In this document: in pieces, positions 1 through 10,400 of the stretch
Layout of the letters: each line of letters begins with the position of its first letter
How positions within the stretch are numbered: the first letter of the stretch is position 1
Assembly: GCA_039545295.1 (NCBI GenBank)
Contig: BCIK01000012.1
Coordinates: 310,001 to 374,000, forward strand
Direction of reading: 5' to 3'
Length of the DNA: 64,000 bases
DNA from: Udeniomyces pyricola
Taxonomy: Eukaryota > Basidiomycota > Tremellomycetes > Cystofilobasidiales > Mrakiaceae
Notes under the pieces: model-generated
The model's database searches: none
Seen by the model: the letters and a program-made list of their open reading frames with translations, nothing else
What the model was told of the DNA's origin: nothing
Translations under genes and position numbers: made by a program

Positions 1-986
1 TCCACCTCGCCTCACCAAACCCTCTGCAGTCGCTGCTTCTTCTCCAGAGTGCACCTGGTTCTCTTCCTTCCTATTCCTCCCATCTTCTTCCACTCCCTTG
101 ACTGTCACCCCTTTGCGCGCGAGGTTCTCGTCCCTCATCCAACACTCGTCCAGCTCAAACTCGCCTGCTCCGTCTTCCCCTTCCTCTCGACCAGTATGCA
201 CTCGACCCATGCTCGCCTCTTGTCGATCCGTTTCAAACTTCCTCCTCCTCCTGTAGCTACCATTCTGGTTGGGATGCTCGATGGCCCTTTCTCGATCGTG
301 ATCGAACAAGACGGCCGATGATAAACCGCCCTCGACGGCATCGCGCGGCGCCCTCCATAGATCGTCATCGGCGTAGGCCGAGTAAGGATAGAATTCAGCC
401 GTCGACGCTTCAGTCAGAGGAGGAAGATGGTCATGATCTTGATATACGGAATGCGCGGCAGTACGACGACGACGCTGAGTGCGTTGGGATTCGACAAAGT
501 CGAGGAGGAAGGTTTCGAAGCGCTCAGAAAGGTCTAGAGGGAGTGGGAGGGCAATGATGTCGACATGAAGAGCGATAGTGGAGAGAGACCAAAGAGGCGG
601 AGAAGGGTGAAGATGATGTCAGTCATGCGGGAGCTGACCCAAGGGCACATAGACATGCATGGGTATGGAGCACTAGACTCCCAGTCACGGAGCATCCTGG
701 AGGCTTTGGTGTACTATGGCTGTGCGGACATGACGCTTAGCGAAGCATATAATCCCAACGTGCTAACCAGAGGGCTCAGGAAGACGTAAGGAACTAGGTG
801 AAACCCCTTCTGAATGATCACCTGAAAAGAGAGGAAGGAGACGGGCGAGGGCCCAAAGCTTGATCATCGGATTACTGAATGGAGAGCGTCGTTTAACGTA
901 CAGGGATCGTAGACGAGAACCTTGAAGCTTGTGGCGAGGCCGACGAGGGCGGCTGCTCCGAGGAGGATCGGCGTCGCAGAGGGCAT
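1..986 (-). CDS. Hypothetical protein with N-terminal membrane segment, partial at left edge
   Basis: I do not recognise this gene. My model is complement(1..533, 768..821, 902..986), with the end beyond the window. Exon 1 starts at an ATG at 986 and encodes about 28 residues, including a hydrophobic helix (TPILLGAAALVGLATSF) that should be a signal anchor. The donor at 901 is gtacgt. A 54-base exon follows. A long exon then stays open without a stop from 533 to base 1; its acceptor is preceded by a ctgac branch-site-like sequence and a pyrimidine tract. Phases agree across both introns. The translated part is polar and charged (for example FYPYSAYADDDLW and an acidic stretch near bases 120-160), so it probably lies in the cytosol or matrix with little fold. 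The exon 2 donor (gttagc) is weak, and exon 2 could instead be skipped. Function unknown. Confidence 0.5.
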
Positions 987-1745
987 GGCCGAGGTACACA
1001 GGAGGAAGGGTTTTGATCACGGTCAGGGACAGGGTAAAGTAGGAGACGTTGTGGAAGAATAGAAGCTGAAGACAAGGGGAGAGATCGTCGGGAGAGGAGA
1101 CGGAAAGGGAGGAAAGGCCAAGCTGATACAAGAAGGGGGGGAAAGAATATACACTTGCATCGGCTGACCTCGGCACCTTCCCCGACCTCTTCCAACGGAC
1201 AACATCCGCAGTTGATCGGCTGCCGCTTATATCTCACTGTTTATCGTACCAGTCTGAGCTCTTCGCGTCCGATACGTATGAACGAAGGGAGAAAGAAATG
1301 GACCATGATGATCATATCATCAAAGAAATAACGAACAGCGACAGGCAAAGAGAGAGAAGGAAAACACAACCCAAAAAATATATAAAAGCAGCAGGGTCGA
1401 AAAGGAAGAAGAGAGGAAAAGATAAAAAGCAGAGCAAGCTAGACAGGATGATGTCCCCCCCCCCTTCCTTTCTCCCCCTCATCAGGAAACTCCCATCCGA
1501 GATCAGAACGCCCAAACTCCCACATCAACAAAGGCAAGCAAGACCACGCCGGACACCGAAGACCGGTTGTCAACATCAATCTTTCTAGAAAATCAAAGCA
1601 CTTTCCACACCGACCCCTCCTCTGACCCAATACACAATCTCAACTAAACCCGATCCCCTATACATCCAAACAACGCCTCCGCCCTCGCCTATTCAAGACC
1701 CTGTTACTATCGGTATCCAACCGACGCTGCGATTCACATTCCGGT
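987..1745. other. Intergenic, upstream of the left-end gene and downstream of CK2 beta
   Basis: This stretch lies between two genes that both read leftward. It holds the promoter and leader of the left-end gene and the 3' region of the CK2 beta gene. On the + strand it is purine-rich around 1320-1440 and C-rich near 1455. Short open frames on either strand are low in complexity and show no family resemblance. I see no RNA gene. Confidence 0.6.
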
Positions 1746-3476
1746 TTACGAAATAGTCGCGCCTTCCTCGCGCTCCAACTCTTCCAGTCGTCCGATTTGC
1801 CTGCAAGGAGCACAAGCGCACGAAAAAGGGCAAGTGAAACGATTCCAGAATTAACATGTCAGCCTCTCTGATCATACCTTCTGACATATTTCCCATACCC
1901 CGGTTGGAGACAGAAAAGGAAGGGGGAAAGGGACTCTCTCGGTCCCACTTTCACTTTTTTCCTCCTTTTTCCCTTGATCTCTGCGATGCAAAGCCAATGC
2001 TCAAGACTAACTTATCTCTGACAGCCTCCTGCCACCTCTGTAATTTGCCAATCTCGTTCACCTGGAACCCAAAGATCTTGGGTCGATACCTCTCAGCCTT
2101 AGCAGCGACGGCGGCCGTGCTCAGGCTACCGACGGCCGAGGCGGTCGCGCTCGACTGAACACCGGTCGTTGAGGCGTGGTTAGGGTTGTTTGGGTTCGAA
2201 GGGTGGTGATGCGTTGGAGGTGGGGTCTTGGTTGGGATCATATGGGGGTACACCATGAAGAGCATATGAGGGAAGGCTGTTGAGAGAGCACGCCCAACAA
2301 GGGGAAAAAGGGGAGATGAAAGCACGGTTCGATCAAAAAGTAAATGTTCGCGTCAGTCGTTTCCTTCTCAATCTTGTCTTGTACATCAAAATGGCTGTTG
2401 CTTGATGAGATTCTCTCCGTGACTGACTCGTGCCAAAGTAAGCGCCGTCGATGCTTCCATGTCGATTGCTCTTGGGCGAGTAAATGTCCTCGCATCTCGG
2501 GCAGTAAAGCTTAACGGCCTTTTGGTATGGAACATCGGCGAGCCCGACAGGAAGGAGCGGCTGAGAATAGCAGTAGACTCGCGGACAGCGACCAAAGTCG
2601 GCTTTCTTGTACTTCTCCATCTGTGAGGGGGCAAAATAAGGACCAGTAGGCCGAGTTAAGCAGTGTGGCATATGAGAAGGTGAGAGCGTGACATGTCAAG
2701 TTGCAGGACAGAGGCCAAGGTTGGCAGAAAACCCTGCGCATCCGTTGCTCTGCGTTTGCATCATCAGCCGGTAGGAACGGACGTACCATCTTGCCAAGAC
2801 CACGCGACGTGAGGATGTACCGAGCATGGATAAGACCGTACAGGAATCTGGCCGAGGTCTCGATGGATTCTCTAACATCGTCTTCGAGCTCCTCTTCGAC
2901 TGCGAGATGGTGGGAACGCGGGGGAAGGGAGGGGGGGGGGGTAGGATGCGTGAGGAATGACAGGTGTGAAGGATGCACAGAGCAAATGACATGTCAGCCT
3001 GTCTGTCTGAGGTTGGTCCCGACTACGAGATGGGCTGCCGCATCATCCCGGGCCCGAGAAGGGACAGAAGGAAAGAACGCCAATAGCGACAAGAGAAGAA
3101 GACGCAAGACGACGTTGCGAGACGGTTGATGAATGAAGAAAGGATCTCGACGGACCGAGTGAGTCAGTGATGAGCTCCAAGGCTCGGCCATACTCTTGAA
3201 CGACCTCGCCGTTGAGGCCGGTCAAGTTGAAGCGATCGAGGATGTAGTCCTCGTCGACCTCGGCAAAGTACTCGTTGCCCTTGGTGGAGAGGAACCAAGT
3301 GATCCAGCTGGTGGGAGGCGGCGGGTTGAGAAGGGCAGGACGCGTTGTGGGTCGCGCGAAGGAAAGAGGGTTAGCGGGTGTGGGTCAGGATGTGGTGTAA
3401 ATTGGGGTTCAGCAAGCAAAAGATTGACGGACGAGTTGGAGTAGTCGGATTCTGAACCGGTAGAGAGATCGTCCAT
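1746..3476 (-). CDS. CKB1: Casein kinase 2 regulatory subunit beta
   Basis: Regulatory beta subunit of protein kinase CK2; dimerises through a zinc finger and docks catalytic alpha subunits, in nucleus and cytoplasm. Model complement(1746..1800, 2012..2276, 2428..2620, 2787..2899, 3156..3307, 3433..3476), 273 residues, with all phases consistent. Family hallmarks in order: the N-terminal [15 protein letters not shown] block, an acidic loop with EVDEDYI, the helix with [14 protein letters not shown], zinc ligands in CPRVYC and [26 protein letters not shown], and the C-terminal YRPKIFGF. Between [10 protein letters not shown] and YRPKIFGF sits an insertion of about 45 residues rich in Pro, His, Asn, Ser and Ala, which makes it longer than the animal protein (215 residues). 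The first two introns have unusual gtccgt donors. The divergent neighbour at 3802 shares its promoter region. Confidence 0.96.
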
Positions 3477-3801
3477 GAAGGCAAATGCGAGGGTGAGAGT
3501 GTATGCGCGAGGGAAGAGGTTAGGGGTAGGTGGGGATATGAGGAAGAGGACGCCGACGGATGATGAGTGTGCTTATGATTACAGTGACTGATAATTAGCT
3601 GCAGCTTGCATGAGCCAGTTGCATTTACTATTTTGTACTATTACAGAGTGATTATAGGATAATTAAATTAATATACCCACACTCGTTCCGCTCTTTGGTC
3701 CGGGACGACTCTCGTTCTCTTTTCCCCTTGCCCTTGAACCATCCCGACTCGTCGTCGTCCTTCTCAACCTCCAGTCTCGCCTCTGCTTATCTCCTCTCAT
3801 C
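3477..3801. promoter_or_regulatory. Shared promoter region of two divergent genes
   Basis: These 325 bases separate the start of CK2 beta (leftward) from the start of the RGG protein (rightward), so both promoters must lie here. The sequence turns AT-rich around 3590-3680, including ttaaattaatata at about 3662-3674. That could serve as an initiation-region element, but I see no clear TATA box assignable to one gene. Confidence 0.5.
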
Positions 3802-5554
3802 ATGATCCGGTCCTCACGTCCGACAGCTTCCCGGATCGTATCCCTCCAACTCCGACCTCTGTCCTCCTCCACCATTCGAAGGGAAGCCGATTCGTCCGCT
3901 CCCCGTGCGTCGTCCCTCTGTCTCTTGACCTCATCATCTCCCTTGGCTTTCTCTACATGTCGTTCCATTCCTTGCCTCGCTCGTCTCACCCTTCTTACAT
4001 ACCCTTCTCTTCTTTCTCGATCCAATCGCCATCAGGGTTCACTCCCTTGCCCGTCCCAGAGCCGACCCCGAGACCGAGCACCAGCCGAGGAGCCGGTCGA
4101 GGTTCCCTTTTGGCCACTCGAGTCGGTGCCGTCGGTGCGTTCTCAACGACCCTTTGCTATCTCCCCTTTCCTTGGTACCATGACCCTCTGCCAAGTTACT
4201 CACCTTGCTCACCTGCTCGCTTGCTCATCATTATCATTATCATCATCATCATCATCATCGCCATCGCCATCATCATCACACGACATCGTCATTCCGTGCC
4301 TGTCGTACCGCGTCTTTTATCCTTGGTTTCGCTCTGTCCAACCAACCTACAGACGTCGCGCCCACGTCGAATCGAATCGGAGTTCCAGACTCTCTCGACG
4401 ACGCTGCTTTTGCCGACGATGAGTTCAACTTCTCCATGACCGAGGCTCCTAAACCGAAAAAACCGTCAGCCACCGACCCAGGGAGGGGTGGGTTCGGACA
4501 ACGAGGTCGAGGTGGATTCGGACAGGGGGGTCGAGGTGGATTTGGACCGCAGGGCCGAGGTGGATTTGGGCAAAAGGGCCGAGGTGGGTTCGGACAAGGA
4601 GGTCGAGGTGGATTCGGACAACAGGCTCGAGGTGGATTCGGGGGCAGGGGACGAGAGGTCAAGAAAGCGAAAGTTGGAGCTCCCTTCCGAGACCCTGATC
4701 AGGTCAATTACCCTCGCTTGGCCCCGACGACGGTGCCCGATCTCGTTGGGCTATACAACACCAACGACGCTTTCTTCTCGACGCCCAACGACGACACGAG
4801 CGAGGTCGTGCGACTCCCTAACCGATTGAGCTACGACAAGGCCGATAAATCTGAACCCAAGACGGACGACGAAGTCATCAAGAAAACGATGTTCGAGACG
4901 ACGGTTCCTTCCCAACACATCTACCAAATCAACACGGGTCCAATCCAAGAAGTCACGACTAACTGGCCGCCTCACCCAAAAGAACAAGTTTACCCCCCGC
5001 TCTCGGAGTTTGACCTTCGGTCGCAGAAGGCGTTGAGGGCCCAGGCCGAGAGTGCCCAGTTGCGAGTTATCCGACACAAGATGACGCTTCCGTTCTTGCC
5101 GGACGGAATGCGAGGAAAGCGCTTTGGTGCCATCAAGCAAAGGTTGGCCGAGATCGATTACGGACGACGTGACATCGATGATATCAACAACCCTAAGCCG
5201 GTCGAGGTGACGGATCCGGAGAAGTTGGCAAAGTTGCGTCGGGAGCAAGAAGGCGACTACTCGAGGTTCTTTGAGAGGGACGGGATCGAAGAGGCTGTCG
5301 AGGCGTCGCTGAGCGTGATTGAGAATGCGGAAGGAGGTGGGATCAGGTGGAGCGCCCCGGGTGTCAAGTTGAGCCAAGGAGAGTTGGATCGACAGGAGGC
5401 GACGAGGAAGTTGGCGGCGGCGGGTATCAAGTGGAACGGGGGTATCGGTGTCGTTCAAGGGAACGCCGTCATGGATATCGTGGACGAGTTCATGAAGATG
5501 AAGGTGTCGATCAAGGCGCCCGAGCCAGTCAAGGGGATGGCGAAGAAGGCCTGA
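3802..5554 (+). CDS. Probable mitochondrial RGG-repeat protein, uncharacterised
   Basis: Model join(3802..3904, 4036..4134, 4353..5554), 467 residues; the total is a multiple of three. The first 35 residues are Arg/Ser/Thr-rich, lack acidic residues until about residue 29, and look like a mitochondrial presequence (MIRSSRPTASRIVSLQLRPL). Residues about 112-170 are seven tandem copies of an eight-residue unit around RGGFGQ, a typical RNA-binding and arginine-methylation motif. The rest (about 180-467) looks folded and soluble, with conserved-looking stretches such as VNYPRLAPTTVPDLVGLYN and a charged helical region with YSRFFERDG. I do not recognise that domain; a mitochondrial ribosomal or RNA-associated role is only inference. 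Both introns have gtgcgt donors, and intron 2 holds a CAT microsatellite. The same frame stays open upstream to 4205, but the spliced start is better supported. Confidence 0.72.
4223..4281 (+). repeat. (CAT)n microsatellite inside an intron
   Basis: A run of cat/tat trinucleotides fills the middle of intron 2 (4135-4352) of the RGG-repeat gene. Read as protein it would give poly-His or poly-Ile, which is why spurious open frames appear here. Its length is probably polymorphic. Confidence 0.8.
4485..4655 (+). repeat. Coding tandem repeat, seven 24-base units (RGGFG boxes)
   Basis: Seven direct repeats of about 24 bases with the core cgaggtggattcgg encode GRGGFGQx units. The units differ at the last two codons (QR, QG, PQ, QK, QG, QQ, GR). 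The variation lies mostly at those positions, as expected for an array that expanded by unequal exchange and is held under selection for the RGG core. Confidence 0.9.
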
Positions 5555-5923
5555 GGAGGGTTTCGTACGTTTGTAAAAAGTGGGGGGGAGGGGAAAGGGG
5601 AGAAAGGAAGTCGTCCTTTGCTTCTTCCTTTTTTTTTTCTTTCTATCCTTCCTCTCTCGAATGACATGTCACATTTTTCTGGCTTTAGCTCTGGTCTACA
5701 CGCTTCGATTGAGTTTCAGTCTGTCCCCGATAACTGACATCGATGACCGGAAGCGACGACCCACTCAAGGCGTACTCTCCCATCGGCGCGTTTCATCATG
5801 AACGCACATCTATCAAGCACTCCGACTCGGATATATATATTTATACACATATCGTTACCATGTACAGTCCCTTTTCTTCTCCGTCTCTTCCTTTTCTTGT
5901 ACTTTTCTGTTTCTGCCCCCTTT
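5555..5923. other. Shared 3' region of two convergent genes
   Basis: The RGG protein gene ends at 5554 (+) and the membrane protein gene at 5924 (-). The spacer has a G-rich then T-rich stretch at 5580-5645 and a (TA)n tract with tttata at 5829-5846. Both could belong to 3' ends. No other gene seen. Confidence 0.6.
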
Positions 5924-6964
5924 TCAATCGACCTTTTCCCATTCCATCTCTTTTTGACCGTCCCATTCCTCCCAACAAGCTCTTACGAGCCCCTCGACCG
6001 ACGCCATAACCACACCCAATACAGCTGCTGCACCTGGCCTTGACATCGTCTCCTTCGTGCCGCGCCTACTGGTTGCGACCGGGGAGTGGGATCGGGGGTC
6101 CCTCTTGTAGAGGAGAGCGTAGAGGATGGGAGAGAGTAGGAGGAGAAGGATGAGGAGTGGAAAACAGGGAAGAGGAAGGAGATGGTGGATTATGAGAGGG
6201 GAGAGAGAGAGGTGGAGGTGGAGATCGTCGATAATGATGGGATGGGAGGCGTTGGTTGTGAAGAGATCGGTTGAGGACGACGCGGGGAGAGTGAGGGTGA
6301 GATGGGCCGGGGGAGTAGAGTGGATCGTAAGCCGGGTTTCGGGCTGGTTGGATTGGTAAAGGTGAGGAGAGCAAAAAAAAAAGAGGAGGTTTGCAAGAGC
6401 GAGGATGCATCAGTAAAGCGGATCTGTCCTTGGCAAAAAAAAATTATTAATTTTTCTTTCTGAAGTAAGAATAGAACAGTGAGGATATGGACCAGGTGAT
6501 GTAGGTCCAGAAAGAAGGATAACGGAAAATGGAATTCTAACCTGAGCTAACCATGACACTCTGAGAAACAGTGGATCTTCAGTCAACCATCTTTCCTGCA
6601 GTGTGGTGTCCTCGCCGACTTGTTCTCGAAAGACACTTCCTAGGTCTACGTGAATCTCCTTTCCGACGGTCGAGATGCCGGATGAGAGTTCCTGGTGGGA
6701 GAGGGTCGAGGGCGAGATGACGAGCTTCCGCTCGAGGGAACTCTTGCCGGCGATGAGAGCGGCGAGTAAGGAGGCGATGGGTTGGCGGGGCGATGGTGGA
6801 GGTTGGGGTTGGTGGACGGTTTTCGATGAGGTCCGGTTGATGGAGAATGGTGAGATGATGGAGACCTCGGTGTCAGCGTGGATGAGGAGAGGACATGAGA
6901 ACAGGCCAAGGAGGAATATCAGGCTGGTGAGAAGGGAAGAAGTCGAAGAAAGAAAGATGGTCAT
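5924..6964 (-). CDS. Uncharacterised type I membrane protein
   Basis: Model complement(5924..6343, 6542..6964), 280 residues; both exons are whole codons and the single intron is phase 0 with a gttaga donor. The N-terminus is a strong signal peptide (TSLIFLLGLFSCPLLIHA, cleavage likely near residue 31). A luminal or extracellular region of about 160 residues follows and looks beta-rich in its second half (ETRLTIHSTPPAHLTLTLPA). A long hydrophobic segment (LPCFPLLILLLLLSPILYALL) then precedes a basic flank (YKRDPRSHS), and a cytosolic tail of about 55 residues ends in an acidic, Trp-rich tip. The layout fits a single-pass ER or secretory-pathway protein. I do not recognise the family; PIG-X/Pbn1-like and translocon-associated proteins share the layout, but I see no diagnostic motif for either. 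Confidence 0.7.
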
Positions 6965-7489
6965 GAAAGAAGGTGTGGATGATGAAGGGAGATATCGGGT
7001 TAGTCTTGGGAGTTTGATGACACTATCGGTTGGTCCTGTTGATTTGAGGGTACGCTTTTGAAGGTTGATTGATGATTGATGGAGCTCCCATCATCAAGGA
7101 GCGTCGTTAATCGTTGGCGGGGTGCCGGTTGATGATCGCTGGACCTGGCTGGACTTGACAGACGCGTATGGTGTGGGCGCGTGGGCAGAAAGCAAGAAGA
7201 AAGGCATTCGATATTCGATCATCATCCATACATCATCAACGCCACAAGCCGCCTGGGCCCTGCCTGCATGGCATGGGATCTGGAACTACTCCAACCTCGT
7301 CATAGCACCAACTTGGCAGCACAACCGTCCCACCTCCCTCCCTGTCCGACCCACCTTCGACCACCTCAGTCTACGCCAAACATCTTCACCGCCCTCCAAC
7401 CACGCCTACCTCCACTGCCTGTCCTTTGCTTGCGTCCATAGACTGAGTGAACTTACCCCCACCTCCGCTGCGCCAGCTCTTCACCATAC
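6965..7489. promoter_or_regulatory. Shared promoter region of two divergent genes
   Basis: About 525 bases separate the start of the membrane protein (leftward) from the start of the SMP-domain gene (rightward). The part next to 7490 is pyrimidine-rich (C/T runs from about 7320 to 7430), as expected of a fungal core promoter and leader. I see no clear upstream element. Short frames here are not supported as genes. Confidence 0.5.
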
Positions 7490-10400
7490 ATGGCTGTGGT
7501 CTCCCTCCTCCTCGCGTTCTTGCTCGGGCTCATCTTCCTCCCAGCCTCGCTGCTCGTAGCGGGTGAGTGACCTGCACATCATCATGACGCTTTCTTCACC
7601 GCTCGACTCGCTTTTGGTTCGATCGATAGGCTGATGTGCTCGTTTGTCATCGTCATCGCTCTGCTCCCTCCTCATTCCATTCGGCATTGCGCTCCGCACT
7701 GTCCGCTTTGTCCCACTCATCGCACACGCCTATGTCCGTTCCTGTCGTCTCAACTACCGTTTGACTCTCAAATCCGATCATACAACGACCCTTTGTTATC
7801 AGGATATGTCTACTTTGTCTTGCCGCCATCATCCGTCTCTCCGGCCAAGTCCACTGTCGACCCGGCCGCTCCCACTGGATCCATCGACCCTTCCGATCCA
7901 ACGGTTCCCTCATCCGAGCCTTCGCCTTCCCCCCTCACGACGGCCAACAATTCCGCCTCGACCTTACCTCCCCGCTTTGGATGGGTATCCGTTAAACGAA
8001 CATACACTCCTCCCACAGGTTCCTCCAAGGACGCCTCGACGCCTGCGCCGGAGCCGGCGATGAGCGAGACCAAGTCGAGTGCGAGTTCGACGTTTTCGAA
8101 CCTTCTCCATCTCGGTCGATCGTCGACCTCTAGTTCCCAATCAACATCTACGACAGCGACCAACCCTACGTCCTCCTTATCGAGCTCGTCTGGAACACTA
8201 TCTTCGTCGAACCCGGCCGGAGCTTCGGCCCCTTCGATCGACCCCGCGAAATTGACCAACTTTTACGCAGCCCTCAAAGGGACGATTCTTTACCTCTACT
8301 CGGACGAAGCTCAAACCGACTGCCATGCCGTCCTGGATCTCCAACAGCACGATGTCGAAATCTGGCCTAGAGGTCTTATGGATGGGGAGCTCTACGCCAG
8401 AAGACATGCGATCAGATTGATGCCAAAGAAACGAGATGGCGGGCATGGGGAAAGGAAGGGAAGAAAGAAACTGGGCGTAGTCGGGGGAGGCGACAGTCCA
8501 GTTGTAGGAGAGTCCAGATCTCGAAGTGCTGATGCTAAGGAGACATCTACAGGAGGCAAGGAGGGAAAGCTGGAACATGAAAGGTCATGGAGTCCGTTGC
8601 TGAACCCAAGCCCATGGTTTCTGTTCATTAAGAGCAACTGTGATATGGAAGAGTTAGTCATTCCCCTTGCTCTTCTCACTAGCTATCGTTTGTACGAACG
8701 CGGTGCTGAACACGCACAAGTTCGCTGACTCGCTTCCATCTTCAGCTGGTACTTTGCCCTCAAGCATGCCTCGTCCCCGACGCCCTACGCACCGCCTATC
8801 GACTCGCTCTCGTCCGTCTTTTCGACCCAGGACATGGCTCATCTCATCCAGACTCTTGACACTGACCCTGTAAGTGGAAAGTTCGCCACCAGCCCAAGGA
8901 TCAGGCAAACACGCGCGCCACTCCTCTTTGCTGACCATCGGTTTCTTCTTGTTTGTGATTGGACCGGTACATACAGGATCCTATTCCCATGCGGTGGCTC
9001 AACGGACTATTTGGTCGCATCTTTTTGGGTATCAACAAGACATCTTGGCTCGAGGAGGTGAACTATCTGCATATATTTGATCTCTCGATCTCAAAGTCAC
9101 TTTACCGACCTGTTGATGACACGCGCATCCAGTCCATTTCTCTGTTCATTTTTTGACCGCTTTGCTCATGACCTCCCTTGATGTCTCCTTGTGCACCTCT
9201 CTGGCTATTCCTCGCTTCCCAACAGTTCATTATTTCCCGCATCCACAAAAAATTCTCGCGCCTTACCCTTCCATCCTTCCTTTCGCCCCTCGTTGTCACC
9301 TCAGTCACGTTCCTTCCCCCCTCTCCCGCGTTCTCCCGCCCGATGCTCAAAGACCTCACGCCCGAAGGCGAGGCTTCTATGGAGGTTGGTATCAAGTACG
9401 ACGGAGAAGTTCGTATCGAGATTGCTACCGTCGCGACGATTCCGATGCCTTTTGGTGGGGCCGGAGGCAGGTTCCGACCGGTGACGGTCAAGCTTGTCCT
9501 CGCTGTCATTGTCAAGGCGGTCGAGGGGAATCTTCTGCTCAGGGTCAAGCCTCCTCCAAGCTCCAGGATCTGGTGGGGATTTACCCAGGAGCCCAAAATG
9601 ACGATCGTGCGTATTTGAACCTATGTCATCGTCCATTGGTGTCGACTCGTCTATCTTCCATAGCAACCTGGGCAGCTTTGACGCATCATCACTAAACTGG
9701 ATGCCTCTCGACGTCCTTCCTCGTTCTTCTCCCTTGTTCTGTTTTTTTTTTTTTTTTGACCACGCGAAACAGGAAGTGGAGCCCGTCGTCTCGGCCAAGC
9801 AGATCAAGTGGTCTCTCATCCTCAAACCAATCGAGAAGCAGATTCGAGAGGGCGTGATGGAGGCTGTCGTCTTACCCAACATGGACGACATCCCTTGGTT
9901 CAACACCGAGCGATTCGAGCGAGGTGGTGTGAGTGACCGTATATTCCTGAAAATTGATGGACTTGACGTGTTTTGATCATCTTCTTTGTAGTGGCTTGGC
10001 TGACGGCAATTGACCACAATATCTTGTCTCTGTTCAGATTTTTGCTGACGCCGCTCGGCAAGAGGCCAAAGATTCCAACCCGGCGTCGGCGACCTCGACT
10101 TCCGGCATCGCCACCCCGACAGCAACCCAAAACCTCATTCAGGAAAGCAACGACATTTCTATCGATACCTCCTCTCCCGCTGAGTCAACCACGGCTCGCA
10201 AGCGCAATGTATTTGCAGCTCATTCCGACGCGATCGATCTCGAGCCGATAGGCACAAACTCGGGTGGGGGGTCATTGGCTAGGACGGGGACGGCACCCGC
10301 TGATCTTTCCAGGGCTTCCTCCAATGGTTCTTCGGCTCGAAAGAGTTGGTTCAGCGGCGGCGGAGGCGGTGGGAATACAGGAGCAGCGGTGACATCGACT

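Noticed and set aside
4205..4352. Upstream extension of the RGG-protein frame starting at 4205
   Set aside because: It reads poly-His from the CAT microsatellite, and splicing from the two upstream exons keeps phase and gives a presequence.
9301..10125. 274-codon minus-strand frame across the SMP exons
   Set aside because: Antisense shadow of the SMP domain, whose + strand exons are confirmed by splice phase and family blocks.
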